Assembly: GCF_002252585.1 (NCBI RefSeq)
Contig: NZ_NQLD01000004.1
Direction: 5' to 3' (one strand)
From: Methanocatella intestini
Lineage (GTDB): Archaea > Methanobacteriota > Methanobacteria > Methanobacteriales > Methanobacteriaceae
Length of the DNA stretch: 64,000 nucleotides
Shown: piece after piece, positions 45,231-54,472 of the stretch
Layout of the letters: each line of letters starts with the position of its first letter
How positions within the stretch are numbered: the first letter of the stretch is position 1
Position numbers and translations under genes: made by a program
Notes under the pieces: model-generated
What the model was told of the DNA's origin: nothing
What the model saw: only the letters and a program-made list of their open reading frames with translations
Databases searched by the model: none

Positions 45231-45368
45231 CTTTATATATAATGTAAACTAATTTTTACATACGTAATGTATATATTACATATTTTATTTTTTAAAATCC
45301 TGAATTTTAAATCAAAATTACAGCAGGTATCACTTCCTACTTGCCATATATGTAAAATATATATTACA
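45231..45368 (+). promoter_or_regulatory. ABC exporter promoter with inverted repeats
   Basis: A CTTTATATAT TATA box lies near 45231-45240. Downstream are GTAATGTATATATTAC (45264-45279) and TGTAAAATATATATTACA (45351-45368), two related inverted repeats with TGTAA/TTACA-type arms. Between them is an imperfect repeat GCAGGTA-N8-TACTTGC (about 45323-45344). The layout suggests an operator for inducible expression of the exporter; no regulator gene is adjacent. Confidence 0.45.
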
Positions 45369-45429
45369 TTTACAAGTTATAAAATAGCTAATAACAAAGA
45401 CCCTACTGCTATTACAAAAAGGTAATACT

Positions 45430-46374
45430 ATGACAGAATACATTATAGAAACAAAAAACCTAACAAAACGCTTTGGAAAAGATATTGCAGTTAATTCAAT
45501 TAATATGAAAATTGAAAGGGGGAAAATATATGGATTACTTGGCAGAAATGGAGCTGGAAAAACTACAACTATGTGCATGCTTCTAAATCTGTCAGAACCA
45601 ACATCAGGTGAAATTAAGCTTTTTGGAGAAGACTACAAAAAACACCAAAAAGAAAATTACTCCAAAACAGGATCCATAATTGAAACTCCAGGATTTTACG
45701 AAAACCTCAATGCAGTTGAAAATTTAAAGATAATAGCTAAATTAAGAGGCAATTACAACAGAAAAACAATAGATGAAGTTCTGAATCTTGTCTGTTTATA
45801 TGATGCAAAATATAAAAAATTTAAAGACTTTTCTTTAGGCATGAAACAAAGATTGGGAATAGCTGCAGCTATAATGCACAGTCCTGATTTGTTGATTTTA
45901 GATGAACCTATAAACGGACTGGATCCCGTTGGAATTAAAGAAATAAGATCCCTTTTAAAAACATTGGCGAATGACTACGGAACAACAATTCTTATTTCCA
46001 GCCACATCCTAAGTGAAATTGAACATATTGCTGATGTTATCGGCGTTATGGACCATGGAAATCTCATTGAAGAACTGTCTAAAGAAGAACTGGAAAACAG
46101 ATTAAATAAGTATGTTGATTTTGAAGTTTCAGACATTCAGCTAGCTTCAGAAATTCTTAAACAAACAGGATTTAGAGAAAACATTGATTTTGCAGTTACA
46201 AAAACTCCAGAAAATACTCTTTTAATCCGTTTAATTAATCATTTGGATTCAAGAGATGAAATTAATGAAGAGTTTGTCAAATCCGGGATTAAAGTATCAA
46301 AATTAATATTATGTGAAGAAAACCTGGAAGAATTCTTTACAAGACTCATAGGCAATGATGTACGTTTTTCATAG
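45430..46374 (+). CDS. ABC transporter ATP-binding protein (drug/peptide exporter type)
   Basis: The 314-residue ATPase has Walker A GRNGAGKTTT, signature LGMKQRLGIAAA and Walker B LLILDEP. The C-terminal extension of about 90 residues is typical of bacitracin or lantibiotic-immunity ABC ATPases. It is followed by two paralogous permeases. Confidence 0.9.
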   Translation: MTEYIIETKNLTKRFGKDIAVNSINMKIERGKIYGLLGRNGAGKTTTMCMLLNLSEPTSGEIKLFGEDYKKHQKENYSKTGSIIETPGFYENLNAVENLKIIAKLRGNYNRKTIDEVLNLVCLYDAKYKKFKDFSLGMKQRLGIAAAIMHSPDLLILDEPINGLDPVGIKEIRSLLKTLANDYGTTILISSHILSEIEHIADVIGVMDHGNLIEELSKEELENRLNKYVDFEVSDIQLASEILKQTGFRENIDFAVTKTPENTLLIRLINHLDSRDEINEEFVKSGIKVSKLILCEENLEEFFTRLIGNDVRFS

Positions 46375-46383
46375 GTGATTATT

Positions 46384-47106
46384 ATGATGACATTTATTCA
46401 AAGTGAACTTATAAAACTTAAACATTCAAAAATATTCCTGCTGACTGTTCTTGGAGCACTTACATTTCCGTTCCTGCTTTATTTAAGTTTAATCAGCGGA
46501 ACTGCTGACGGATTCGAAAGTATGCTTCGGGCATGTAATCAGTTTACAGGATCAATGTTTAATATTGTTCTTTTTGCAATTGTAGTTTCATACATATTTG
46601 GAAGGGAATACACAGAACATACCTTAAAAACAATGATGACAATTCCCATATCCCGTGGAAAATTCATTTTAGGAAAATATCTGATGTTTTTCATATGGAC
46701 GATGATTTTAGTAGCTATTACATTCTTATCCACATGTATCTTCGGATATCTTGGTGGAGTCAACCATATAACACTAACAGGAGCTATTGGATGCTGTAAA
46801 GAAATATTTATTACAAATATTTTGTTATTTTTAAGTTTCACCCCATTTGTGTTTTTATCATTGATTGTGCCGAACATGGTAGCTGCAATGGTTACAGGAG
46901 CTGCATTCAGCATTGGAAATCTCATGATTTCTTCAACCAAGTATGCCCCCTATTTTCCCTGGAGCAGTTCATACCTAATCGGAGCAAATGAAATAGCCAA
47001 CTATTCCTGCAGCACAGCAACTTCACTAGCTATTATATTAGCAGCATCTGCAGCAGGAGCAATAATTTCATACATCTACTTTACAAAAAAGGATGTTTAC
47101 ATTTAA
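46384..47106 (+). CDS. ABC-2 type permease, copy 1
   Basis: The protein has about six membrane helices and begins TFIQSELIKLKHSKIFLL. GGTG lies six bases before the ATG at 46384, overlapping the end of the ATPase gene. It is a close paralog of the next gene; the 5' (LIKLKHSKIFLLTVLGAL) and 3' (NYSCSTATSLAIILA) parts are nearly identical even at base level. Confidence 0.88.
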   Translation: MMTFIQSELIKLKHSKIFLLTVLGALTFPFLLYLSLISGTADGFESMLRACNQFTGSMFNIVLFAIVVSYIFGREYTEHTLKTMMTIPISRGKFILGKYLMFFIWTMILVAITFLSTCIFGYLGGVNHITLTGAIGCCKEIFITNILLFLSFTPFVFLSLIVPNMVAAMVTGAAFSIGNLMISSTKYAPYFPWSSSYLIGANEIANYSCSTATSLAIILAASAAGAIISYIYFTKKDVYI

Positions 47107-47131
47107 ACATCCTTTAACAGAGGTTTTTACA

Positions 47132-47854
47132 ATGATAACACTTATTCAGACAGAATTTATAAAACTGAAACATTCAAAAATATTCCTGCTGACCGTTCTT
47201 GGAGCACTTAGCATTCCTGCTTTACTCTATATTGCTCTTCTTACAGGAGAATATGCAACATTTCAGGGTCTGCTTGACTATTGTGCCACTTATGCATGTG
47301 CACTGTTTTATATAATCATATTTACAATTATTATAGCTTATCTTTTTGGTAGAGAATACACGGAACATACTTTAAAAACAGTATTAACTGCTCCACTATC
47401 TAAAACAAAACTGCTGTTTGGAAAATATCTGATGTTTTTCATATGGACATTTATAATCACTACAATTACATTTACAGGCACTGTACTTGCTGCATACTTC
47501 GGCGGAATTTCAGATATTACACTGTCTGCTGGATTAAATAGCTATAAGGAAATGTTAATTTCAGTGTTTTTACTCTGTTTAAGCTTTTCTCCATTTGTAT
47601 TTCTTTCACTGGTTATGCCAAATATGGTTTTTTCAATGGTTACAGGTGCTATATTCAGTATTATAAACTTATTTGTTTATTCAACCAAATATACTCCATA
47701 TATTCCATGGTGCAGTCCTTATCTGATCGGATCAAATGAAATATCCAACTATTCCTGCAGCACAGCAACTTCACTAGCTATAATACTGGCCACATTTGCA
47801 ATCGGAATGACAATTTCATATATCTACTTTACAAAAAAGGATGTTTGCCTATAA
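47132..47854 (+). CDS. ABC-2 type permease, copy 2
   Basis: A tandem paralog of the preceding permease with the same membrane topology. The start is the ATG at 47132 after GAGG; the frame opens 13 codons earlier, overlapping copy 1. The two permeases probably form a heterodimer with the ATPase. Confidence 0.88.
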   Translation: MITLIQTEFIKLKHSKIFLLTVLGALSIPALLYIALLTGEYATFQGLLDYCATYACALFYIIIFTIIIAYLFGREYTEHTLKTVLTAPLSKTKLLFGKYLMFFIWTFIITTITFTGTVLAAYFGGISDITLSAGLNSYKEMLISVFLLCLSFSPFVFLSLVMPNMVFSMVTGAIFSIINLFVYSTKYTPYIPWCSPYLIGSNEISNYSCSTATSLAIILATFAIGMTISYIYFTKKDVCL

Positions 47855-47862
47855 ACATCCCT

Positions 47863-48780
47863 TTAAATTTTTGGCTCCATTTTTTTAATGAACAAAGCCA
47901 TGAAAACTACAATCAACGGGAAAAAGAACATATACATTATGAGTACCATTTCTCCAGATACAATATCTCCCACAACTGTTGATGCTGCCATTAACATGAT
48001 TAAAATTATAACCGGAGCCAGAATAGCCACAAAAGTATAAATCAGAATAAAACCATTTAATTTTTGAGAGTATTCTTTTAGTTTAATCTGCATATCAAAT
48101 GAAATATCTTCAGCAATCACATTTAAGCTGCCGGCTAAATTTCCGCCAACTCTCAAAGTTCCTACAATCTGATGAACTGCTCTTGACAAACCCTCTGATG
48201 ATACTCTGCCTGACATTTCCATCAATGCATCTTCACTTGATTTACCATATTTGATTTCTTTTAAAACTCTTTTAAACTCCCCTGAAAGAGATCCGTAATT
48301 TGCCATAGATACAGTAAGCAATGTATCATGCAATCCTTTTCCTGCCTTTAGTTCAGTTGCCATATGCCTTAAAGCATAAGGCAATTCAAAATTCAAATCA
48401 TCATATTTATGTTTCTGACTGATTTTTGGAAAATACAGCATAAAAATATAAATCATAACCATTAACGTTAAATAAATTCCTGCAATTTCAAATTCTGCAG
48501 TTATAAACAATATGAAAAATATTAAAACCCCAATAGCTATTGCTTTTTTTCTTAAAAAATATTTCAAGAATACTTTTCGTGATTTATTTAACAGTTTATT
48601 CTGGGATTCTTTTTGTTTTTTGACTTCAGTGAAATTAATTTTAGCAAATAATTTGGGATTTAACTCTTTTTTTACCTTATTTCTTTTAGGAAGTTTTATA
48701 TTTTTAAAATTGAAATTTTTAAAAAAGTTAAAAATATCTAAAAACACATCAGCTACAATTATAAAGAAATTGCCAAACAC
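47863..48780 (-). CDS. Type II/IV secretion membrane protein (TadC/FlaJ-like)
   Basis: The 305-residue protein begins with a basic region and has several membrane helices. It carries a GspF-type domain (MATELKAGKGLHDTLLTVS and VGGNLAGSLNVIAED). It would form the membrane platform of a pilus-like assembly machine with the ATPase gene 4 bp upstream. No pilin or prepilin peptidase gene is seen in the window. Confidence 0.85.
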   Translation of the reverse strand: MFGNFFIIVADVFLDIFNFFKNFNFKNIKLPKRNKVKKELNPKLFAKINFTEVKKQKESQNKLLNKSRKVFLKYFLRKKAIAIGVLIFFILFITAEFEIAGIYLTLMVMIYIFMLYFPKISQKHKYDDLNFELPYALRHMATELKAGKGLHDTLLTVSMANYGSLSGEFKRVLKEIKYGKSSEDALMEMSGRVSSEGLSRAVHQIVGTLRVGGNLAGSLNVIAEDISFDMQIKLKEYSQKLNGFILIYTFVAILAPVIILIMLMAASTVVGDIVSGEMVLIMYMFFFPLIVVFMALFIKKMEPKI

Positions 48781-48784
48781 ATTA

Positions 48785-50254
48785 TCACTGTCCAGTCAAT
48801 AAAATTCTATTTAAAACCTTTTGAGGGTCCAGATAATACATCTCCAGAACAGTACTGACATCTCTGATTGAACGGATATTCTGATTAACCATATGCTGCA
48901 AAACAATTTCACGGTTTTTGATTTCTTCATGAAGACTGTTTAAGGAATTTCCACTGACTTTAGCTATTTCAGCCAATGTTTTACTGGCAATTCCTACATT
49001 TTTAATTGTATCACTTTGAGGATCCCATTCAAAAATTTTGTTTAATTGAACTACACCTTCCTCTATTCCAGACACTTCAGCAACTTCACTTATTCTTCTA
49101 AATGACACCCCATCCGGTTTATAAATTCTGTTCTGCATTATTATAAAATCAATAGCTGAAATCATAATATTCGGAACAGACATTGGAGCATTTGTTAATC
49201 TTGTGATTGTTTCTCTTGCATCATTTGAATGAAGTGTTCCAAATCCGGAATGTCCTGTATTTAGTGCTGTAAAAAGTGTAATTGCTTCACTTCCTCTAAC
49301 TTCACCAACGATTATTCTGTCTGGCCTTTGTCTTAGTGAGTTTTTAACCAGGTCATTCATTGTTAATTCACCTTTGTTTTCAACATTTGGAGGTCTTGTT
49401 TCCATTCTAATAACATGTTCATGAGGTATTTGAAGCTCCAGAGTGTCTTCAATTGTAATTATCCGCTCTTTCGGATTTATAAATGAAGATAATGCATTTA
49501 ATGTTGTGGTTTTTCCTGAACTGGTTCCCCCTGATATTATTGCATTAGCTGATTTTACTCCCAAACCGTCAAAACACAGCCAGAAAAATGCTGCAAGTTC
49601 AACTGAAATTGTTTTTGAGTTTATCAAATCAATTATAGTTAACGGGTCTCTTTTAAATTTACGTATTGTCATTGACGGACCGTCTGCTGAAATTGGAGGA
49701 ATTGTTGCATTAACTCTTGAACCGTCCAACAGGTGACCATCCAAAATTGGTGATTCCTGGTCTATTCTGCGATTTATCTGTCTGGCTATGGAATCAATCA
49801 GGTTCATCAGCTCATCAGCATCTTTAAACAGAATATTCGTTTTCATCATACCGTATTCCCTATGATAAACAAAAACCGGCTTATTCATACCAATTACCAT
49901 AATCTCTTCAAGATTATCATCACGAATTAACGGGTCAATTTCACCATAACCTACAAGATCCTGAAACAGCTTTCTTGCTAAGTTGTCTAAATATTCATTT
50001 GAAATGTCATTATTTTGAGAGTTGTTTGCCAACTTTGCAAATAAAAAGTTCTTAATATCATTCAATAGCTTGTCTTCATTTACCTGAAGAGATTCATCAG
50101 ATGATATAGCCAAATCAACTAAATTTTCACGAAGTTCACTTAAAAGAAGTTTTTCCTCAGAAGAGTATTTTTGTTTAAAAACATTATATTGTGGTACAAC
50201 ATCAAAATTGCCCCCAATACTGCCAAATTGCTTTTTAATTATATTATTGTTCAT
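48785..50254 (-). CDS. Type II/IV secretion ATPase (TadA/CpaF/GspE-like)
   Basis: The 489-residue protein has Walker A GGTSSGKTTTLNALS, an Asp box (TIEDTLELQIPHEH) and a HSGFGTLHSND His box. It powers assembly of pilus-like filaments or secretion. An N-terminal domain of about 100 residues precedes the conserved LARKLFQDLVGYGEIDPL. It pairs with the downstream TadC-like protein. Confidence 0.92.
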   Translation of the reverse strand: MNNNIIKKQFGSIGGNFDVVPQYNVFKQKYSSEEKLLLSELRENLVDLAISSDESLQVNEDKLLNDIKNFLFAKLANNSQNNDISNEYLDNLARKLFQDLVGYGEIDPLIRDDNLEEIMVIGMNKPVFVYHREYGMMKTNILFKDADELMNLIDSIARQINRRIDQESPILDGHLLDGSRVNATIPPISADGPSMTIRKFKRDPLTIIDLINSKTISVELAAFFWLCFDGLGVKSANAIISGGTSSGKTTTLNALSSFINPKERIITIEDTLELQIPHEHVIRMETRPPNVENKGELTMNDLVKNSLRQRPDRIIVGEVRGSEAITLFTALNTGHSGFGTLHSNDARETITRLTNAPMSVPNIMISAIDFIIMQNRIYKPDGVSFRRISEVAEVSGIEEGVVQLNKIFEWDPQSDTIKNVGIASKTLAEIAKVSGNSLNSLHEEIKNREIVLQHMVNQNIRSIRDVSTVLEMYYLDPQKVLNRILLTGQ

Positions 50255-50366
50255 ATTTACAACCTAAAACGATTTTAAATCTATTTTAGACATTAGTAAT
50301 ACTAATTAATAAATTTTTTATTACTTTCCAAATAATAATTACATACTAACATCAATATACAAGAAT

Positions 50367-51320
50367 ATGACACAAAACTGCTTCTGTGGAAAAAACTGTA
50401 TTACAACAAAAGAAAACATAGCTGATAAAATAGCTGATTTAAACCCATGTGAAAAGTGTGAAGACATTACAATAAAAAAATTCAGTCCAATAAATGAATT
50501 AATTGACTTCAATAAGCTTGATTCAGATTATAAAAAATGCGAATGCGGAAAAAGGCCTATTGACATTGTAATGAGCCATATTCTAAAAATAATGATTGAA
50601 GAGGAAATAGTTCCTCAAAATGCAACACTAAGAAGGCACAGCCCGATTCCACTTCCAAGCTTTTATTATTCAACACAGATGGCGCAGTTTATAGGCAAGG
50701 ATTCAGTAATTTTAATCCACCCTGATTTCAATAAAAAAGTTGCCGAAAGATTAAACAATGAAGTAGATGAAGTAAAAGGAGTTTTAAAAGGAAATCCTCA
50801 AGAAGTAAACGGCATGATAAACAAAGATTCCCCTATAAAAAACTTTGAATTACTCTCCGGCTGTGATAAGCGTTCAGATGTTATGAGAACACTTATTAAA
50901 AATGAGGCAGAACTGGAAAAAATAATTATAAACAAAAATCAGCACCAGCACCATATTGAAGTAGCACCAACAACAGAAGAAAAGCTGATTAAGCTTCACA
51001 ATTACCTGGAAAACAGCAATATCAAAAAAGGAATAGCTATTGATGGAATGTGCGGTAACGGATCAATTGGAATCTATTTGCTCAAATACGGATTTGAAAA
51101 AGTAATATTCAATGATATTTACAGCGAAGCTATTGAAAATCTGAAATTTAATCTTGAAGTTAATGAAATACTCGGAAATTATGAAATTTACAATAAAGCA
51201 TTTGAAGATTTGGAAGTTGAAAAATGTGATTTGTGTGTAATTGACAGCTATCCCCAGGCAGATATTGAAGAAATTATCAAAAAAGCCGAAAAAATATCTG
51301 ACAATGTATTAATAATCTAA
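50367..51320 (+). CDS. SAM-dependent methyltransferase-like protein with Cys-rich N-terminus
   Basis: The 317-residue protein has cysteine pairs near the N-terminus (CFCGKNC, CEKCED, CECGK) that may bind zinc or an Fe-S cluster. A C-terminal Rossmann methyltransferase part contains IDGMCGNGSIGIYLLKYG and FNDIYSEAIENL (motifs I and II). A His-rich segment, NQHQHHIEV, lies between. No known family or substrate is recognised. It is convergent with the TctA-like gene, overlapping by 4 bp. Confidence 0.6.
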   Translation: MTQNCFCGKNCITTKENIADKIADLNPCEKCEDITIKKFSPINELIDFNKLDSDYKKCECGKRPIDIVMSHILKIMIEEEIVPQNATLRRHSPIPLPSFYYSTQMAQFIGKDSVILIHPDFNKKVAERLNNEVDEVKGVLKGNPQEVNGMINKDSPIKNFELLSGCDKRSDVMRTLIKNEAELEKIIINKNQHQHHIEVAPTTEEKLIKLHNYLENSNIKKGIAIDGMCGNGSIGIYLLKYGFEKVIFNDIYSEAIENLKFNLEVNEILGNYEIYNKAFEDLEVEKCDLCVIDSYPQADIEEIIKKAEKISDNVLII

Positions 51321-52570
51321 ATAAACATTTGCATATAAATTACAATAGCGGGAATTATTAAAACTCCCATCAGATGAGATTTTCCAACTCCAATATAATG
51401 AGGCAGCATTCCAAGAGCAGTTGATGTAATTAAAGCCAGCACCATATAAAAAATCGGGGCTTTATAATATAATGTGAAAATGTATAAAATCCCAATTTGT
51501 AAAATAATCACAGCTACTGATAATTTACGATAATCAACTCCACCCATTAACTTTGAAAAAGAATCACCTAATTTTAAACATAGAACCAAAGATATTGAAA
51601 CTGCTATCAATGATGCAAAAATAAAAATCATCAGATGGTTAATAGACATGTCTGAAATTAAATAAGACATATAAACTGCAATGCCGCTTCTGGGATTTCC
51701 AATTATATAAATTGCCATTAAAGAAAAAAGACAATCTGAAATATTCAAACCTGAAGTAGCCAGTAAAAAATTAACTGTATCATCTTCAGAATTATCATTT
51801 GTACCGCTGGCTGCCTGAGCTATTACAGTTCCCTGAGCAGGACCGAAACCCGGAAGGAATCCCAAAATAGCTCCTGTAATTCCTCCGGCAAAAATGCTTT
51901 TAAATTTATTTAAATCTATGTTTAACTCATAAAAATTGTTCTGATGAGGAATAGTTGAATTATCATTTAAACTAAATAAAATAGTACTTATTCCAAATAA
52001 TCCTGAAAAAATACACATCAAGGAAACACCTGATGAAATTGGAGTCTGAAAAATAGTCCATCCCAAAATTCCTGAAAGTAAAAACAGGAGTAATGACCAT
52101 GCAAAGTCTCTTTTTGAGTTCGTAAGTGCATAAGTTAAATAAACTGAAGCTGAAAGCAGAATAATCCAAGTGTATGGCTTTGTAAGCTCATGTAAAAAAG
52201 GCAAGGTTATTGCAAAAACAGACATCATCAAAATTGTAATTACAATTGCCCCAAATCCCCCAATAGCCACTATTCTTATAACTTCCTTTGACCTTCCCTG
52301 CAAAACCATTCTATGGCCTGGAAGAACAGATGTTGCAGTTCCTTCCTGTGGAACTCCTAAAAGCATTGAAGGTACAAATTCAGTTAATGCATGAGCTACA
52401 GACATTGATACCATTAAAACGCATAAAAATTCAGGAGATAGAAACCCTAAAAGAAATGTAGATGATGCAAACAGTATTGCGCCGGCAGTATTGACATGAA
52501 TCCCCGGAATCATTCCAGTTAAAGTTCCAATTGAAATTCCTATAAAACAAGCAAATACTAATTCTAACAT
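51317..52570 (-). CDS. TctA-like (DUF112) membrane transporter
   Basis: The 417-residue protein has about ten membrane helices and the two glycine-rich motifs of the TctA family: GTLTGMIPGIHVNTAGA and LGFLPGFGPAQGTVIAQ. In bacteria TctA needs TctB and a binding protein, and neither is present here. Archaeal stand-alone versions have unknown substrates. Confidence 0.82.
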   Translation of the reverse strand: MLELVFACFIGISIGTLTGMIPGIHVNTAGAILFASSTFLLGFLSPEFLCVLMVSMSVAHALTEFVPSMLLGVPQEGTATSVLPGHRMVLQGRSKEVIRIVAIGGFGAIVITILMMSVFAITLPFLHELTKPYTWIILLSASVYLTYALTNSKRDFAWSLLLFLLSGILGWTIFQTPISSGVSLMCIFSGLFGISTILFSLNDNSTIPHQNNFYELNIDLNKFKSIFAGGITGAILGFLPGFGPAQGTVIAQAASGTNDNSEDDTVNFLLATSGLNISDCLFSLMAIYIIGNPRSGIAVYMSYLISDMSINHLMIFIFASLIAVSISLVLCLKLGDSFSKLMGGVDYRKLSVAVIILQIGILYIFTLYYKAPIFYMVLALITSTALGMLPHYIGVGKSHLMGVLIIPAIVIYMQMFI

Positions 52571-52662
52571 AGCTATTGATTAAACTAACTATAATTTATA
52601 CTTTGTTTAATTCAAATGAGAATATTTAGCTAGTTTTAAAAAAATGCTTCAAAAAAAGAATA

Positions 52663-53136
52663 TTAATATTTGAAATTATCAACATTTTGTCTGTCAAATT
52701 CCAATGCCTTTAAAGCTAATCTCTCTAATGTTACAAGCAGCTCTCCCCTAGACATTTCTATTTCATTTGCAATTTCATTTTCCCATTCTGCTTCTTTATC
52801 ACGGAAAAATTTACCCCATACTCTTCCTTTTTCAGTGAGGTCAATTTTATAAGCTCTTTTATTTTCCTCAGTATAAGTTCTGGTCAGAATTCCCTTTTCT
52901 TCAAGTTCACCAAATGCCCTTGAAACTCCAGACCTGTCCATAAAACAGGCTGTTGCAATATCTGACTGGGTTGAACTATCATTATAAAAGATATGCATCA
53001 GCATATAATACTGATTTTTATTAATGTCAAATTCTTTGAGATACTGATTAATAAAAATATCATGGAAAGAATGCAAGCTTATTATATGACAAATCATATG
53101 GGGGCTTAATCTAATAAGATCATCTGTTGTATACAT
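52663..53136 (-). CDS. MarR-family transcriptional regulator
   Basis: The 157-residue winged-helix protein contains STQSDIATACFMDRSGVSRA (recognition helix) and the wing LTRTYTEENKRAYKIDLTEKG. A GGTG lies eight bases before the ATG. It may control itself: TTGTT-N6-AACAA (53239-53254) lies directly upstream of its TATA box. Confidence 0.88.
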   Translation of the reverse strand: MYTTDDLIRLSPHMICHIISLHSFHDIFINQYLKEFDINKNQYYMLMHIFYNDSSTQSDIATACFMDRSGVSRAFGELEEKGILTRTYTEENKRAYKIDLTEKGRVWGKFFRDKEAEWENEIANEIEMSRGELLVTLERLALKALEFDRQNVDNFKY

Positions 53137-53228
53137 TGAAAAACACCATTAAAATTTATAAAAAACCATATATAACCTATTGAAACTAATCAATAATTAT
53201 TAACTGGTTTAATTTTTTTGAAAAATAA

Positions 53229-53254
53229 TATATAAATGTTGTTATGTACAACAA
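53229..53254 (-). promoter_or_regulatory. marR promoter with operator-like inverted repeat
   Basis: On the minus strand, TTGTT-GTACAT-AACAA (53239-53254) is followed after two bases by the TATA box TTTATATA (53229-53236). The position would block TATA-binding protein or TFB if bound. Confidence 0.5.
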
Positions 53255-53286
53255 TAATTTGCAAATATAAAAAAAGTAAATTAAAA

Positions 53287-53308
53287 AGAAGATTTACATT
53301 AATCTTCT
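53287..53308 (-). terminator. Terminator overlapping the EF-1beta stop codon
   Basis: AGAAGATT and AATCTTCT (53287-53294, 53301-53308) form a perfect 8-bp stem with a 6-nt loop. A T-run follows on the minus strand. The stop codon lies inside the stem. Confidence 0.55.
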
Positions 53309-53563
53309 AGTATCAGTAATTTCTACACTAGCTACATCAGCTAATTGTGCCATAGCTTCTTCAGTAGATTCTGTTCCACCTTCACCATCTTCAATAATGA
53401 AAATGAGGTTTAATGCAACTAAACCAAATGCAATTGGTTCTTCTTCAATTTTGTGGAATTCTGCTTCAGCAGGCATAGCTGCTTGAATAGCTACTTTTAA
53501 AGCTTCTAAATCTACATCAGGACTTTCTGGCATGATTTTTAAAGTTGCTACAACTTCACCCAT
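53294..53563 (-). CDS. Translation elongation factor 1-beta (aEF-1beta)
   Basis: The 89-residue protein matches the archaeal nucleotide-exchange factor for EF-1alpha: GEVVATLKIMPESPDVDLEAL and the PIAFGLVALN core. I chose the ATG at 53563 after GGAGGAATATTG. It is the last gene of a pth2-mfnE-zinc ribbon-EF1B run on the minus strand. Confidence 0.95.
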   Translation of the reverse strand: MGEVVATLKIMPESPDVDLEALKVAIQAAMPAEAEFHKIEEEPIAFGLVALNLIFIIEDGEGGTESTEEAMAQLADVASVEITDTRRLM

Positions 53564-53587
53564 CAATATTCCTCCATTAATAAGTAT

Positions 53588-53749
53588 TTATGGTCCTTCA
53601 AAACCACATTCACATTTATAAGCATGACCGAAAGTACGGCATTTTTCACATCTTGCTATTTTTGCTCCACAAACAGGACATTCAAATTCAACGAAAGGTC
53701 CGGTTAATGGAATTTCTTGTTTACATGAAATACATTCTACTTCTTTCAT
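53588..53749 (-). CDS. Small zinc-ribbon protein upstream of EF-1beta
   Basis: This 53-residue protein has eight cysteines in CISC, CPVC, CEKC and CEC pairs, enough for two zinc knuckles. It belongs to the short archaeal zinc-ribbon proteins encoded next to EF-1beta, thought to bind RNA. Its ATG follows the stop codon of the kinase gene without a gap. Confidence 0.88.
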   Translation of the reverse strand: MKEVECISCKQEIPLTGPFVEFECPVCGAKIARCEKCRTFGHAYKCECGFEGP

Positions 53750-54409
53750 CTAATCACCTATTATTTGTGTGTAATCGAAATTATAATTATCTATATTATC
53801 ATCAATAAGAGATAACACCCGTTCAGGGTACTTTCCATTTACAACAAAACAATCAGCCCCGAATTTAAGTAAAAGAGAAGGCAACATTAAGTCTATTGAT
53901 GTTTCATCAAAAGTCAGTAGTTTTTTTGCATCAATGACATTAATAAATTCCGAACCTTCTTCATTAGGTTCTCGGGTATATATACCATTTACATTTGTTA
54001 CTATTAAAAGCTTTGCATTTAAAGAGTGTGCAACATAAGCTGCAATTGAATCTGAAGTTACATCCCATGAACATTCAAAAGGATCTTCTTTTTCTAAAAA
54101 TTCAGAAACACTGAAAATAGGAGTAAATCCATTATCTGAAATTTCTTCAGCTTCATCAATAGTATATGCCAATTTTGTAGAGTTTACCTTATCATCGACT
54201 AATTTAGATAAAATATCCATACATTCAATCGCAGTATTATGACTAGTTTCATCAGAAAAATGATAGTATGAATCATATTTTCTTATCAAATTAGCAAATT
54301 CTCCCCCACCTAAAATAATTAAAGAATTTGTATTTTCCAGTTTTTTAGCCAGAGTTATTGCATCTTTTGGAAATAAACTTCCCCCAATTTTAACAACTTG
54401 TTTGATAAT
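53750..54409 (-). CDS. mfnE: Amino acid kinase-family protein, probable MfnE (possible ATT start)
   Basis: The conserved kinase start VVKIGGSLF and LIILGGGEFANLIRKY lie upstream of the first canonical start (TTG at 54289). The frame is open to 54436, but no ATG, GTG or TTG occurs before the KIGGS motif. ATT (54407-54409) or a neighbouring ATC must be the start, with an AGGTTGGG site upstream. The SHNTAIECMDIL segment and the position next to EF-1beta match MJ0458/MfnE, which phosphorylates aminomethylfuran-methanol phosphate in methanofuran synthesis. About 219 residues with this start. Confidence 0.72.
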   Translation of the reverse strand: MIKQVVKIGGSLFPKDAITLAKKLENTNSLIILGGGEFANLIRKYDSYYHFSDETSHNTAIECMDILSKLVDDKVNSTKLAYTIDEAEEISDNGFTPIFSVSEFLEKEDPFECSWDVTSDSIAAYVAHSLNAKLLIVTNVNGIYTREPNEEGSEFINVIDAKKLLTFDETSIDLMLPSLLLKFGADCFVVNGKYPERVLSLIDDNIDNYNFDYTQIIGD

Positions 54410-54472
54410 GATATCCCAACCTAATTTACTATGTGTTTAATTAAAAATAGCTATCATTAAATTAAATGAAAC

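Noticed and set aside
51317..52570. TctA-like gene as part of a full tripartite transporter
   Set aside because: No TctB or binding-protein gene lies nearby; the flanking genes are a methyltransferase-like gene and marR.
53588..53810. Plus-strand frame at 53590-53808
   Set aside because: The opposite strand holds a clear zinc-ribbon gene with eight ordered cysteines, so the plus-strand frame is a shadow.
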